Position numbers and translations under genes: made by a program. Shown here one piece after another: positions 35,444 to 43,309 of a stretch of DNA of 64,000 nt (position 1 is its first letter; each line of letters opens with the position of its first letter). Source of the stretch: Paracoccus fistulariae (GTDB taxonomy: Bacteria; Pseudomonadota; Alphaproteobacteria; Rhodobacterales; Rhodobacteraceae); assembly GCF_028553785.1 (NCBI RefSeq), contig NZ_CP067136.1, positions 496,001 to 560,000 on the forward strand, read 5' to 3'. The notes beneath the pieces are model-generated. The model searched no databases and was not told the origin of the DNA. It saw only the letters and a program-made list of their open reading frames with translations.

Positions 35444-37042
35444 ATGTTCACGACGAAAAAGGCCGCGGCATTTTTTCTGGCCGTGGCGCTGCCCTTTTCG
35501 GGCCCCGCTGTCGCGCAGCAGGCACAGTCGCTGACCACGGTTGCGGCCCCCCGGCTGGACTTCTCGGCCAAAGAGATGGCTCTGGCGCAGGCGGCCGCGC
35601 GCTTTCCCGATCTGGCGTCCTTTTATGGCGGCAATGATCTGAAGCCGATATTTGCGGGTGATCGAGGCGATCTGTTGCGGCAGGCGCTGTTGCAGGTGAC
35701 CTCGATGGCGCCGACCCATGGCATTCCGGTGTCGCGCTATCGTCCCGAAGATCTGGCGCAGCCCGCCGATGATGCGCAGTCCGAAATCAGGCAGGCGCAG
35801 ATCCTGTCGCTGTATCTGCGGGACATGACGGGCGGCGTGCTTCGCCCGACCTCTGTCGCGCCGACCATCAAGCGAGAGGTCCGTCGCCCGCGCATCGACG
35901 GCCTGATCGCGGGCTTTGCCCAAGCCCCGGATCCGGCGCGCTTTCTGGCGGATCTGGCGCCGCGGAACCCGGCCTATCTGGCGTTGCAGGACGCGCTGAA
36001 CATCGATCAGGACCTGACGGTTCCCGCCGATCTGCCCCGCGCGCCCGAAGCGGTCTGGCGTATCGGTATGAAGGGTCCGGGCGTCCTGCCGCTGCGTGCG
36101 CGTCTGGACAGCATCGGCTTTGCCGCCCCCTCGGGCGATCCCGGCAGCTATGACGCGGCGCTGTCGCAGGCCGTCGCGCGTTATCAGGATGCGGTGGGCC
36201 TGCCCGCCGACGGGATCGCCGGGCCGAACACGATCCGCAGCCTGAATGGCGATCTGGGCGGTGACCGGCGCACGCGGGCCATCATCATCTCGCTGGAGCG
36301 GATGCGCTGGCTGGCGGGAGAGGATCTGAACGCGCGTCATGTCTGGGTGAATATCCCCGAATTTACCGCGCAGATCATGGATCAGGGGCAAGAGGTCTTT
36401 CGCACCCGCGCCGTAGTCGGCAATCTGGGCCCGGATTACGAAACGCCCGAGTTTTCGGATCAGATGGAATATGTCGTGGTCAATCCACGCTGGAATGTGC
36501 CCCGCTCGATGACGGTGCGCGACTATTTGCCACGGCTGAAAGCCAATCGAAATGCGGTCTCGCATCTGGATGTGGTCGATGGCAGGGGGCGGGTCATTCC
36601 GCGCGATCAGATCGATTTCTCACGCTATAATGCCTCTAATTTTCCTTATCGGCTGCGACAGAAATCCGGCGACGATAACGCGCTTGGGCTGGTGAAATTC
36701 ATCTTTCCGAACAGCTGGAATATCTATTTGCACGATACGCCGACCAAACATCTGTTCGGTCAGCGTAATCGGGCGCTGTCCAATGGCTGTATCCGCATCA
36801 GCGATCCCTTCGATCTGGCCTATGCGCTGCTTTCCCGGCAGACAGATAATCCGCAGGCCATGTTTCAGCGCGCGCTGGACAGTGACAAGGAAACCTGGCT
36901 GGCGCTGAAACCGAACGTGCCCGTGCATCTGGTCTATTTCACCGCCTTCCCCGATGCCTCGGGCCGGATCCGGACCTTCAACGATGTTTATGGCCGTGAC
37001 GATCTTGTTTGGGCCGCGCTGCAGAAGGCGGGGTGGAATTGA
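35444..37042 (+). CDS. L,D-transpeptidase, YcbB/LdtD type
   Basis: Periplasmic enzyme forming 3-3 crosslinks in peptidoglycan. The 532-residue protein has a signal peptide (AVALPFSGPAVAQQ), a scaffold domain, a peptidoglycan-binding domain (YDAALSQAVARYQDAVGLPADGIAGPNTIRSLN, about 230-265) and a YkuD catalytic domain with the capping loop and the signature HLFGQRNRALSNGCIRI, catalytic C449. This is the large LdtD architecture, not the small ErfK type found at the end of the window. Divergent from the DUF882 gene over a 298-bp shared promoter region. Confidence 0.92.
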   Translation: MFTTKKAAAFFLAVALPFSGPAVAQQAQSLTTVAAPRLDFSAKEMALAQAAARFPDLASFYGGNDLKPIFAGDRGDLLRQALLQVTSMAPTHGIPVSRYRPEDLAQPADDAQSEIRQAQILSLYLRDMTGGVLRPTSVAPTIKREVRRPRIDGLIAGFAQAPDPARFLADLAPRNPAYLALQDALNIDQDLTVPADLPRAPEAVWRIGMKGPGVLPLRARLDSIGFAAPSGDPGSYDAALSQAVARYQDAVGLPADGIAGPNTIRSLNGDLGGDRRTRAIIISLERMRWLAGEDLNARHVWVNIPEFTAQIMDQGQEVFRTRAVVGNLGPDYETPEFSDQMEYVVVNPRWNVPRSMTVRDYLPRLKANRNAVSHLDVVDGRGRVIPRDQIDFSRYNASNFPYRLRQKSGDDNALGLVKFIFPNSWNIYLHDTPTKHLFGQRNRALSNGCIRISDPFDLAYALLSRQTDNPQAMFQRALDSDKETWLALKPNVPVHLVYFTAFPDASGRIRTFNDVYGRDDLVWAALQKAGWN

Positions 37043-37080
37043 TCCGGCGGAAGCACTAGATCCTGTTCCGGACAAGGGGA

Positions 37081-38211
37081 ATGACGATGGCTGACAATGG
37101 AATGGTGAGCGTGGGCGATCTGGCGCGGGCGCTGGATGCGCGAAGTTGGGGCGATACCGCCCTGCGCGTGACCGGCGCGGCCGAGCCTGCCGCAACCCAG
37201 CCCGTCAGCGCCGGGGGCGGCACCATCGCCATGGCCATGGCCCCGAAATATGCCGAGGCGCTGAAGCCCGGCAGCATGGCCATTCTGGCCGAGGGGATGG
37301 ACCCCGAGGCTTATGGGCTGAAGGCCGCGATCTTTGCGCCGCGCCCGCGCCTGCTGATGGCGGGGCTGACAAAGGCCTTCGATCCGGGGCCGGACATTCC
37401 GGCGGGCATTCATGCGACGGCGGTGATCGACGCTTCGGCCAGGATCGGACCGGGCGCGGCCATCGGGCCTTTCGTGGTCATCGGACCGGATGTGATGATC
37501 GGCGCCAATGCCCGGATCGCGTCGCATGTGTCGATCGGGCGTGGCTCGGTTCTGGGCGACGATATCGTCCTGCATCCCGGCGCGCGGATTGCACATGGCG
37601 TGCGGGCGGGACACCGGCTGATCCTGCAGCCGGGCGCATCGGTGGGCGGCGACGGGTTTTCTTTCGTCACGCCCGAGGAATCGGGGATCGAGGAGATCCG
37701 CCGTACACTTGGCAGCCGCGAGGATATCCGTCAGCAGCATTACACCCGCATCCATTCACTGGGCGGGGTCGAGATCGGCGACGATGTCGAGGTCGGCGCC
37801 AATGCCACCATCGACCGGGGCACGATTCGCGCCACCAGGATCGGCTCGGGCACCAAGATCGATAATCTGGTTCAGGTCGGCCATAATTGCATTGTCGGCG
37901 ATGATTGCCTGCTCTGCGGGCTGGTCGGGATTGCCGGCTCTTCCAAGATCGGCAATCGCGTGGTTCTGGCCGGGCAGGTCGGCGTGTCCGACAATATCGA
38001 GATCGGGGATGACGTAATTGCCGGCGGGGCCTCGAAAATCTTTACGCGCGTGCCCGCCGGGCGCGTCATTCTGGGCCATCCCGCCGTGAAGATGGAAACC
38101 CAGATGGAGATCCAGAAGGCCATGCGCCGCCTGCCGCGTTTCGCACAACAACTGGCAAAACTTCAGGAAACTGTTACACGGCTGTTGGACAAGACTGGAA
38201 AAGACGCTTGA
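37081..38211 (+). CDS. lpxD: UDP-3-O-acylglucosamine N-acyltransferase
   Basis: Third step of lipid A synthesis: adds the N-linked hydroxyacyl chain from acyl-ACP. The 376-residue protein has the N-terminal uridine-binding domain and a left-handed beta helix of hexapeptide repeats (GAAIGPFVVIGPDVMIGANARIASHVSIG...), with the catalytic His in QHYTRIHSLGGVEIGDDVEVGANATIDRG and the LpxD-specific NLVQVGHNCIVGDD. It is 8 bp upstream of an acyl carrier protein gene and then a ketoacyl synthase, so it may use a dedicated acyl chain. Normally lpxD sits in bamA-lpxD-fabZ-lpxA, so this may be an extra copy. Confidence 0.94.
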   Translation: MTMADNGMVSVGDLARALDARSWGDTALRVTGAAEPAATQPVSAGGGTIAMAMAPKYAEALKPGSMAILAEGMDPEAYGLKAAIFAPRPRLLMAGLTKAFDPGPDIPAGIHATAVIDASARIGPGAAIGPFVVIGPDVMIGANARIASHVSIGRGSVLGDDIVLHPGARIAHGVRAGHRLILQPGASVGGDGFSFVTPEESGIEEIRRTLGSREDIRQQHYTRIHSLGGVEIGDDVEVGANATIDRGTIRATRIGSGTKIDNLVQVGHNCIVGDDCLLCGLVGIAGSSKIGNRVVLAGQVGVSDNIEIGDDVIAGGASKIFTRVPAGRVILGHPAVKMETQMEIQKAMRRLPRFAQQLAKLQETVTRLLDKTGKDA

Positions 38212-38218
38212 GGGTAAT

Positions 38219-38479
38219 ATGACGGTCAGGACACGCATCAAGGAAATCATTGCCGAACAGGCCATGTTAGAGCCAGATCAGGTGACCGATGACGCCACCC
38301 CGCAGGATCTGGGCATCGACAGTCTGGGGCTGGTCGATTCCATTTTCGCCATCGAGGAAGAGTTCGACATCTCGATCCCGTTCAATGCGAACGAACCCGG
38401 CAAATCGGATTTCGACATCACGAATATGGGCACGATCATCTCTGCCGTCGAACGGCTGGTGGCCCAGAAAGCCGCATGA
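38219..38479 (+). CDS. Acyl carrier protein (AcpXL-like)
   Basis: An 86-residue carrier with the phosphopantetheine site S35 in DLGIDSLGLVDSIFAIEEEFDISIPF. The FAI-x-x-EF-x-I-x-IP stretch is closer to the AcpXL carriers of alphaproteobacteria, used for lipid A acyl chains, than to the housekeeping AcpP (DLGADSLDTVELVM). It lies between lpxD and a ketoacyl synthase and overlaps the latter by 4 bp, which fits supply of a special acyl group to LpxD. Confidence 0.88.
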   Translation: MTVRTRIKEIIAEQAMLEPDQVTDDATPQDLGIDSLGLVDSIFAIEEEFDISIPFNANEPGKSDFDITNMGTIISAVERLVAQKAA

Positions 38480-39750
38480 GTCCGAAGAAGTCAAAGACGT
38501 CACCGTCCGGAAAAGCTGCCTCGGTCACGACGCCTTCGGGCCTGCGTCGGGTGGTGATTACCGGCGCGGGCACGATCAACGCCCTGGGCCATGACGTCGC
38601 CACCACCTTCGAGGCATTTCGCGAGGGCCGCTGCGGGATCAGCCAGCTTGATTTCCGTGATGTCGACCGGCTGTCGATCCAGATCGGCGCCCAGGTCCAT
38701 AACTGGCGGGCCGAGGATTACTTCAACCGCCAGCAGATCCTGCTTTACGACAAGTTCACGCAATTCACCCTTCTGGCGGCGAAACAGGCCGTGGCGCAGG
38801 CCGGGCTTGATTTTCAGGGCGCGCTTGGCCTGTCCTCGGGCGTCGTGCTGGGCACGGCGGCGGGCGGGCTGAATACCTGGGATGAGAATTATCGCACCGT
38901 TTATGAAGAGGGGAAGAACCGCGTCCACCCCTTCGTGGTGCCGAAGCTGATGAACAATGCGGCCGCCAGCCATGTCTCGATGGAATACGGGCTGCGGGGT
39001 CCGGCATTCACCGTGGCGACGGCCTGCGCCAGCAGCAATCACGCCATGGGGCTGGCCTTCCAGATGGTGCGGTCGGGCGCGACCAAGGTGATGCTCACTG
39101 GCGGGTCCGAGGCGATGCTGTGCTTTGGCGGCGTGAAGGCCTGGGAAGGGCTGCGCGTCATGTCCAAGGATGCCTGCCGCCCCTTCAGTGCCAATCGCAA
39201 CGGCATGGTGCAGGGCGAGGGCGCCGGCGTCTTCGTCTTCGAGGATTACGAACATGCCCGCGCACGGGGTGCCAATATTCTGGCCGAGGTGGTGGGATTC
39301 GCCATGTCCTCGGACGCGCAGGATATCGTCATGCCCTCGGCTCAGGGGGCGGAACGCGCGATCCGCGCCGCCATGCAGGATGCGGGCCTGAACCCGGAAC
39401 AGATCGACTATATCAACGCCCATGGCACCGGCACCGCCGCGAATGACAAGACGGAATGCGCCGCCGTGGCCCATGCCTTTGGCCATCACGCCGACAGGCT
39501 GATGATCTCATCCACCAAGGCCATGCATGGCCATATCATCGGCGGAACGGGAGCGGTCGAATTGCTGGCCTGCATCATGGCACTGCAGGACGGGATCATC
39601 GCGCCGACCATCGGCTATGAAGAACAGGACCCGGAATGCGCGCTGGACGTGGTGCCCAATGACGCCAGAGAGGCGAATGTGGACGCGGTCATGTCAAACG
39701 CCTTCGCCTTTGGCGGGTTGAACGCGGTGATCGCTCTGCGTCGTATATAA
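38476..39750 (+). CDS. Beta-ketoacyl-ACP synthase (FabF-like)
   Basis: Elongating condensing enzyme of 424 residues with catalytic C184 (TVATACASSNHA), H316 (YINAHGTGTAANDKTE) and H353 (KAMHGHIIGGTGA). The first 20 residues are a basic, Ser-rich tail. It differs from housekeeping FabF at several positions and is translationally coupled to the AcpXL-like carrier; an intrinsic terminator closes the lpxD-acp-KAS unit. A role in building the acyl chains for lipid A is inferred from context. Confidence 0.9.
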   Translation: MSPKKSKTSPSGKAASVTTPSGLRRVVITGAGTINALGHDVATTFEAFREGRCGISQLDFRDVDRLSIQIGAQVHNWRAEDYFNRQQILLYDKFTQFTLLAAKQAVAQAGLDFQGALGLSSGVVLGTAAGGLNTWDENYRTVYEEGKNRVHPFVVPKLMNNAAASHVSMEYGLRGPAFTVATACASSNHAMGLAFQMVRSGATKVMLTGGSEAMLCFGGVKAWEGLRVMSKDACRPFSANRNGMVQGEGAGVFVFEDYEHARARGANILAEVVGFAMSSDAQDIVMPSAQGAERAIRAAMQDAGLNPEQIDYINAHGTGTAANDKTECAAVAHAFGHHADRLMISSTKAMHGHIIGGTGAVELLACIMALQDGIIAPTIGYEEQDPECALDVVPNDAREANVDAVMSNAFAFGGLNAVIALRRI

Positions 39751-39777
39751 AGCGTTTCGGGTTGGCCGATAAGAAAG

Positions 39778-39806
39778 GACCGCGCGGTGATCGCGCGGTC
39801 TTTTTT
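39778..39806 (+). terminator. Rho-independent terminator of lpxD-acp-KAS
   Basis: Stem GACCGCGCG with CGCGCGGTC, 5-nt loop, followed by TTTTTT. Confidence 0.94.
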
Positions 39807-39841
39807 GTCTTGATGTCGGCATGTCTGAGTGCCGGAGCAGA

Positions 39842-40612
39842 TCAGTTCGCCGGGGCGGGTTCCGCATCGGCGGCCGGGGCCGGGGCCGCAGCATAGGTCT
39901 GCAATTCATCAAATGCGGCGGTGAAGCCTGCCAGCGACAGTTGCAGCTGAACCGGCTCATCGGTGTTCGCGCCAAAGGGGCGCAGCGAGACTTTGGCGAC
40001 ATTGCCGCGCTTCAGCGATGACAGCTCGCCCGCGGTAAAGCCGATCCGCGCGACACAGCCGACCGGCGCGCAGAAGCTGAACGGATAGGCGCGCGCCTGT
40101 GCGTTGTCGATGCCCAGACCAAGGCCCTGGATCAGATCGGTTTCCAGCGGGGCGATCAGCGTGGCACCGGCGGCGATCTCGCCGTTCTTCAGCGGGATCA
40201 GCGTGATTTCCGCGACCGAGTTGCCCTCATTGTCTTTCATCAGCTGATACAGTTCGCAGGGATCCTTGCCCTGACCGGCGCGGATGCAGCGGGTCGTCCA
40301 GTCGCCATTGGTCGATTTGGCGTAATATTGCCCGACCTGCGATTCCCCGGCGCTGGCGGCGGTGTCACCTGCCTCTGCGGGCGCCTCCGCCGCAGGAGCG
40401 GCCCCGGCCTCTGCTTCGGCGGGGGCGGCCTCGGTCGCGGTTTCAGCGGCTTGCGTCTCTGCCTCGGCGGCGGGCTGTTCGGCGGGTGCCTCGGCCTGCG
40501 CTTCGGCCGGGGCTTCTGCCGGGGCCTGTTCCGGCGTTGCATCCTGGGCGAATGCGGGGGCTGCAATCAGGGCGAGCGCCGCAATAAGCGCCTGCGAATG
40601 TTTGATTGGCAT
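39842..40612 (-). CDS. Invasion-associated locus B (IalB) family protein
   Basis: A 256-residue exported protein: Sec signal (ALIAAPAFAQ), then about 70 residues of Ala/Glu/Pro-rich low complexity (PAEAPAEAQAEAPAEQP...), then an IalB domain with the conserved WTTRCI and CELYQLM, EITLIPLKNGEI, and FSFCAPVGCVARIGFT containing the two disulfide pairs. IalB proteins are periplasmic or outer-membrane linked; their function is known only loosely from Bartonella. The PAE linker suggests an extended spacer across the periplasm. Confidence 0.88.
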   Translation of the reverse strand: MPIKHSQALIAALALIAAPAFAQDATPEQAPAEAPAEAQAEAPAEQPAAEAETQAAETATEAAPAEAEAGAAPAAEAPAEAGDTAASAGESQVGQYYAKSTNGDWTTRCIRAGQGKDPCELYQLMKDNEGNSVAEITLIPLKNGEIAAGATLIAPLETDLIQGLGLGIDNAQARAYPFSFCAPVGCVARIGFTAGELSSLKRGNVAKVSLRPFGANTDEPVQLQLSLAGFTAAFDELQTYAAAPAPAADAEPAPAN

Positions 40613-40825
40613 GGTTGTTTCTTCCCTTTGCTCAATGCGTTGAGGCGGCCTAGCACGTCCTGTCGGCTTTGTCAGGCGGCATTGGCAGCAACCGTCTTCA
40701 CCTTGGCTTGACGTGTTTGACAGACGGCAGTGTTTCGCTGGTTTTCGGGATAATCAAGCGGCTCTGCGCAAAGCGTCGGCTTAATTTTCACGACATTCCA
40801 TTTGTCTAAATTAATAAATGTGTAT

Positions 40826-40904
40826 AAAAAGGGCCGCAGCAGTGCTGCGACCCTTCGTGACGCAATGAAGCGTCCTCTCCCTGCCGGACTGGCCGGTCTT
40901 CATT
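40826..40904 (-). ncRNA. Candidate small RNA of about 80 nt
   Basis: A transcript starting near 40904 would begin AATGAAGACCGG and form a long hairpin (AATGAAG with CTTCATT, inner CCGG/CCGG), then end in a textbook terminator GGGTCGCAGC-ACT-GCTGCGGCCC-TTTTT. A sigma70-like promoter (TTGACG, 17 bp, TAGCGT) fits this start. No protein gene lies in it. Promoter, two hairpins and terminator together make a self-contained sRNA gene likely, but no named family is recognised. Confidence 0.6.
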
Positions 40905-40910
40905 GCCGGC

Positions 40911-40939
40911 ACGCTAATCGCGCTGTCGTGATCCGTCAA
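40911..40939 (-). promoter_or_regulatory. Candidate promoter of the small RNA
   Basis: Minus-strand -35 TTGACG (40934-40939) and -10 TAGCGT (40911-40916), spaced 17 bp. The -10 is weak, the -35 good. Confidence 0.45.
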
Positions 40940-40958
40940 CTGTTCAATTGGACAGTTG
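40937..40958. promoter_or_regulatory. Palindromic operator overlapping the sRNA promoter
   Basis: CAACTGT and ACAGTTG form a 7-bp inverted repeat spaced 8 bp with a TCAATTGG centre. It abuts and partly overlaps the -35 of the candidate sRNA promoter, as an operator or activator site would. Confidence 0.45.
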
Positions 40959-40994
40959 CGATCACATTCGCTGTGGTGATGGATTCCCCCGGGG

Positions 40995-41085
40995 AAAAAA
41001 GTCGCGCCCGAAGGCGCGACAGTCCAACAGGGAGGAAGGTCCGCCGGTCGCGATAGCGACCCTTGGACGATTCGAAGACTGACAC
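40995..41085 (-). ncRNA. Second candidate small RNA upstream of the first
   Basis: The 3' end is a strong intrinsic terminator: GTCGCGCC-TTCG-GGCGCGAC followed by TTTTTT (minus strand, 40995-41020). Upstream lie GGTCGC-TATC-GCGACC, another hairpin, and a single-stranded CCTTCCTCCC pyrimidine run able to pair with Shine-Dalgarno sequences. The 5' end is a guess; no clear promoter was found. Confidence 0.45.
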
Positions 41086-41159
41086 AGATATGTTAACATT
41101 GTATTTTCATGCCGCACGCAGCAGGGTGCTGCACAGAAAAACGATGCAGGGGACAGGGC

Positions 41160-42725
41160 ATGGCCAAGGTGCTTGATGATGCGGCGAACACGATTTTCGT
41201 CGGGGGCGGCGGTGCGGATTACGCGACGGCGCAGAACATGCTGCTGAAATATGCCAATCGTCACGGTCTGATTGCGGGCGCGACCGGGACCGGCAAGACG
41301 GTCACCCTGCAGACGCTGGCCGAAAGCCTGTCACTGGCCGGGGTGCCGGTCTTTCTGTCGGATGTGAAGGGCGATCTTGCCGGTCTGTCGCAGCCGGGCG
41401 GCGATAATCCGAAACTGGCCGAGCCGTTTCAGAGGCGCGCCGGGCAGATCGGCGTTGATCTGGATTATCAGGCCTTCCCGGTGACCTTCTGGGATGTCTG
41501 GGGCGAAAAGGGGCATCCCGTGCGCACCACCCCGGCCGAGATGGGGCCGCTGTTGCTGTCGCGCCTGCTGGAACTGACCGATGCGCAAGAGGGGGTGATG
41601 AACATCGCCTTCCGCGTCGCCGATGAAGAGGGGCTGGCGCTGCTGGATCTGAAGGATCTGCAATCCATGCTGGTCTGGGTCGGGCAGAATGCCGGGGATC
41701 TGTCGCTGAAATATGGCAATGTCAGCGCCGCCAGCGTGGGGGCGATCCAGCGTGCCCTGCTGGTTCTGGAAAATCAGGGCGGTAAGAACCTGTTCGGGGA
41801 ACCGGCGCTGGAACTGGCGGATCTGATGCGCACGGACGGGTCGGGCCGGGGGATGATCAATATCCTGGCCTCGGACCGGCTGATGCAATCGCCGCGCCTT
41901 TACGCAACCTTCCTGTTATGGCTGCTGTCCGAACTGTTCGAACAATTGCCCGAAGTCGGCGATCCCGACCGCCCGCGCATGGCCTTCTTTTTCGATGAGG
42001 CGCATCTGCTGTTCGATGATGCACCCAAGGCCCTGGTCGATAAGGTCGAGCAGGTCGCGCGGCTGATCCGTTCGAAAGGGGTCAGCGTCTGGTTCATCAG
42101 CCAGAATCCGGCGGATATTCCCGAAGATATTCTAGGCCAGCTTGGCAATCGCGTGCAGCACGCCCTGCGCGCCTTTACCGCCAAGGATCAGAAGGCGTTG
42201 CGGATGGCGGCGGAAAACTATCGCCCGAACCCGGAATTCGACACGGCCGATGCGATCCAGCAGGTCGGCACGGGCGAGGCGGTGACCTCTCTTCTGGAAA
42301 ACAAGGGGGTTCCGGGCGTGGTCCAGCGCACGTTGATCCGTCCGCCCTACAGCCGTCTGGGGCCGGTCACCGATGCCGAACGGGGCGCGGTGATGACGGC
42401 CTCGGCCATGGGCGCGAAATATCAGCAGGTGCTGGATCGCGAATCGGCAATGGAGATCCTGACGAAGCGGGCCGAGGATGCGGCGCGGCAAACGGCGCAG
42501 GCCGAGGAAAAGGCCAAGGCCGATGACGCGCTGTTCGACCTTAGCCGCGACGAATATAAAAGCGCCCGCCGTTACGAGCCGCGCAAGGAAGCCAAGCCAA
42601 AGCGCAGCAGCCGCAGCGACACGATCGTGGAAACCTTTGGCAAAAGCCTTGCCCGTCAGTTGGGAACCAAATCCGGGCAGGCTCTGGTCAGGGGTGTTCT
42701 GGGCTCGCTGTTCCGAGGGCGATAG
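41160..42725 (+). CDS. HerA-like ATPase of the DUF853 (YjgR) family
   Basis: A 521-residue AAA+/FtsK-HerA type ATPase of unknown cellular role. Walker A is GATGTGKT (residues 40-47), Walker B MAFFFDEAHLLFD, and the arginine-finger region lies in LGQLGNRVQHALRAFTAKDQKAL. The C-terminal 100 residues are charged and Ala-rich. The ATG at 41160 follows GGGGACAGGG; a longer reading adds 17 Cys/Arg-rich residues. It stands alone, and its 3' end overlaps that of the DUF6477 gene on the other strand by 38 bp. Confidence 0.9.
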   Translation: MAKVLDDAANTIFVGGGGADYATAQNMLLKYANRHGLIAGATGTGKTVTLQTLAESLSLAGVPVFLSDVKGDLAGLSQPGGDNPKLAEPFQRRAGQIGVDLDYQAFPVTFWDVWGEKGHPVRTTPAEMGPLLLSRLLELTDAQEGVMNIAFRVADEEGLALLDLKDLQSMLVWVGQNAGDLSLKYGNVSAASVGAIQRALLVLENQGGKNLFGEPALELADLMRTDGSGRGMINILASDRLMQSPRLYATFLLWLLSELFEQLPEVGDPDRPRMAFFFDEAHLLFDDAPKALVDKVEQVARLIRSKGVSVWFISQNPADIPEDILGQLGNRVQHALRAFTAKDQKALRMAAENYRPNPEFDTADAIQQVGTGEAVTSLLENKGVPGVVQRTLIRPPYSRLGPVTDAERGAVMTASAMGAKYQQVLDRESAMEILTKRAEDAARQTAQAEEKAKADDALFDLSRDEYKSARRYEPRKEAKPKRSSRSDTIVETFGKSLARQLGTKSGQALVRGVLGSLFRGR

Positions 42726-43092
42726 CGCCGCTGGCGCGCAGGGCCGCGTTCTGCGCGCCCTGGCGCAGCCGTTCCACGCCGGTGACCGGGGCGGCCACGG
42801 CCGCACGCATTTCGGCCAGAATGGCGATCATCAGAAGAACATGGCGATTCATGTCGTAATCCGCCCGCCGTTCCAGCCGGGCGGCGTTCAGCATATCCTC
42901 TTCGGCCCGCAGGCGTTTCAGGCAGGCACCGGGCTGCGGACAGCGGTCGCTGCGCAGCAGACGCGGCAGATCGCGTTCGCGCCGCCAGCGCGACTGACCC
43001 TCGCGCGCGGCGCGGATCAGGATTCGGGGACGACGCAAACCGGCTTCGGCGATGCGAGGCTGGAACTGGATGATATTGGGCATGTAGCTCAT
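42688..43092 (-). CDS. DUF6477-family protein
   Basis: A 134-residue basic protein with the start MSYMPNIIQFQPRIAEAGLRRPRILIRAARE that I know from conserved Rhodobacterales proteins of this family. The middle part (YRRERDLPRLL-type Arg-rich helices, then EEDMLNAARLERRADYDMNRHVLLMIAILAEMRA) is helical. Function is unknown. It is divergent from the DUF6456 gene, a pairing seen in relatives, with a palindrome in the shared promoter. The start codon has GGAGA upstream. Confidence 0.8.
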   Translation of the reverse strand: MSYMPNIIQFQPRIAEAGLRRPRILIRAAREGQSRWRRERDLPRLLRSDRCPQPGACLKRLRAEEDMLNAARLERRADYDMNRHVLLMIAILAEMRAAVAAPVTGVERLRQGAQNAALRASGAIALGTASPEHP

Positions 43093-43110
43093 CTGGGATA
43101 TCTCCGTTCT

Positions 43111-43138
43111 GGGTTGTGAACACAGCTTCACACAACCC
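43111..43138. promoter_or_regulatory. Inverted repeat in the DUF6477/DUF6456 promoter region
   Basis: GGGTTGTGAA and TTCACACAACCC face each other across CACAGC, an almost perfect repeat 18 bp upstream of the DUF6477 start. The DUF6456 protein with its N-terminal helix-turn-helix is a natural candidate to bind it. Confidence 0.45.
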
Positions 43139-43309
43139 AAGCGGGTGTTGCCTGATATCGCCCAGCAGCGTGCGCCGCCCCAAGGAATCTTTAGGATTTG
43201 TTAGTGAATGTTGTCCCTATGTGAAGAAATTGTCCGGGAATTAACCGGAGTTAAGCAACCCAGGTGGCGGTCTTCCACTGGACTGCCCAAGGCTCACGAG
43301 GGAACACTT

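Larger units (their letters stand above)
40613..41159. other. 547-bp gap holding IalB promoter and a small-RNA-like locus
   Basis: No protein gene is convincing here. On the minus strand there are two intrinsic terminators about 165 bp apart, each preceded by structured sequence, described separately below. The 190 bp next to the IalB gene should hold its promoter. Confidence 0.55.

Noticed and set aside
40802..41056. An 84-codon plus-strand open frame
   Set aside because: It runs through two terminators and the sRNA-like structures, has no good ribosome site and an Arg/Ser-rich translation.
40826..41085. 6S RNA or SRP RNA as identity of the structured gap
   Set aside because: The SRP tetraloop core (GGAAGCAGC-type) is absent and there is no zapA neighbour or 6S-like long central bulge that I can see.
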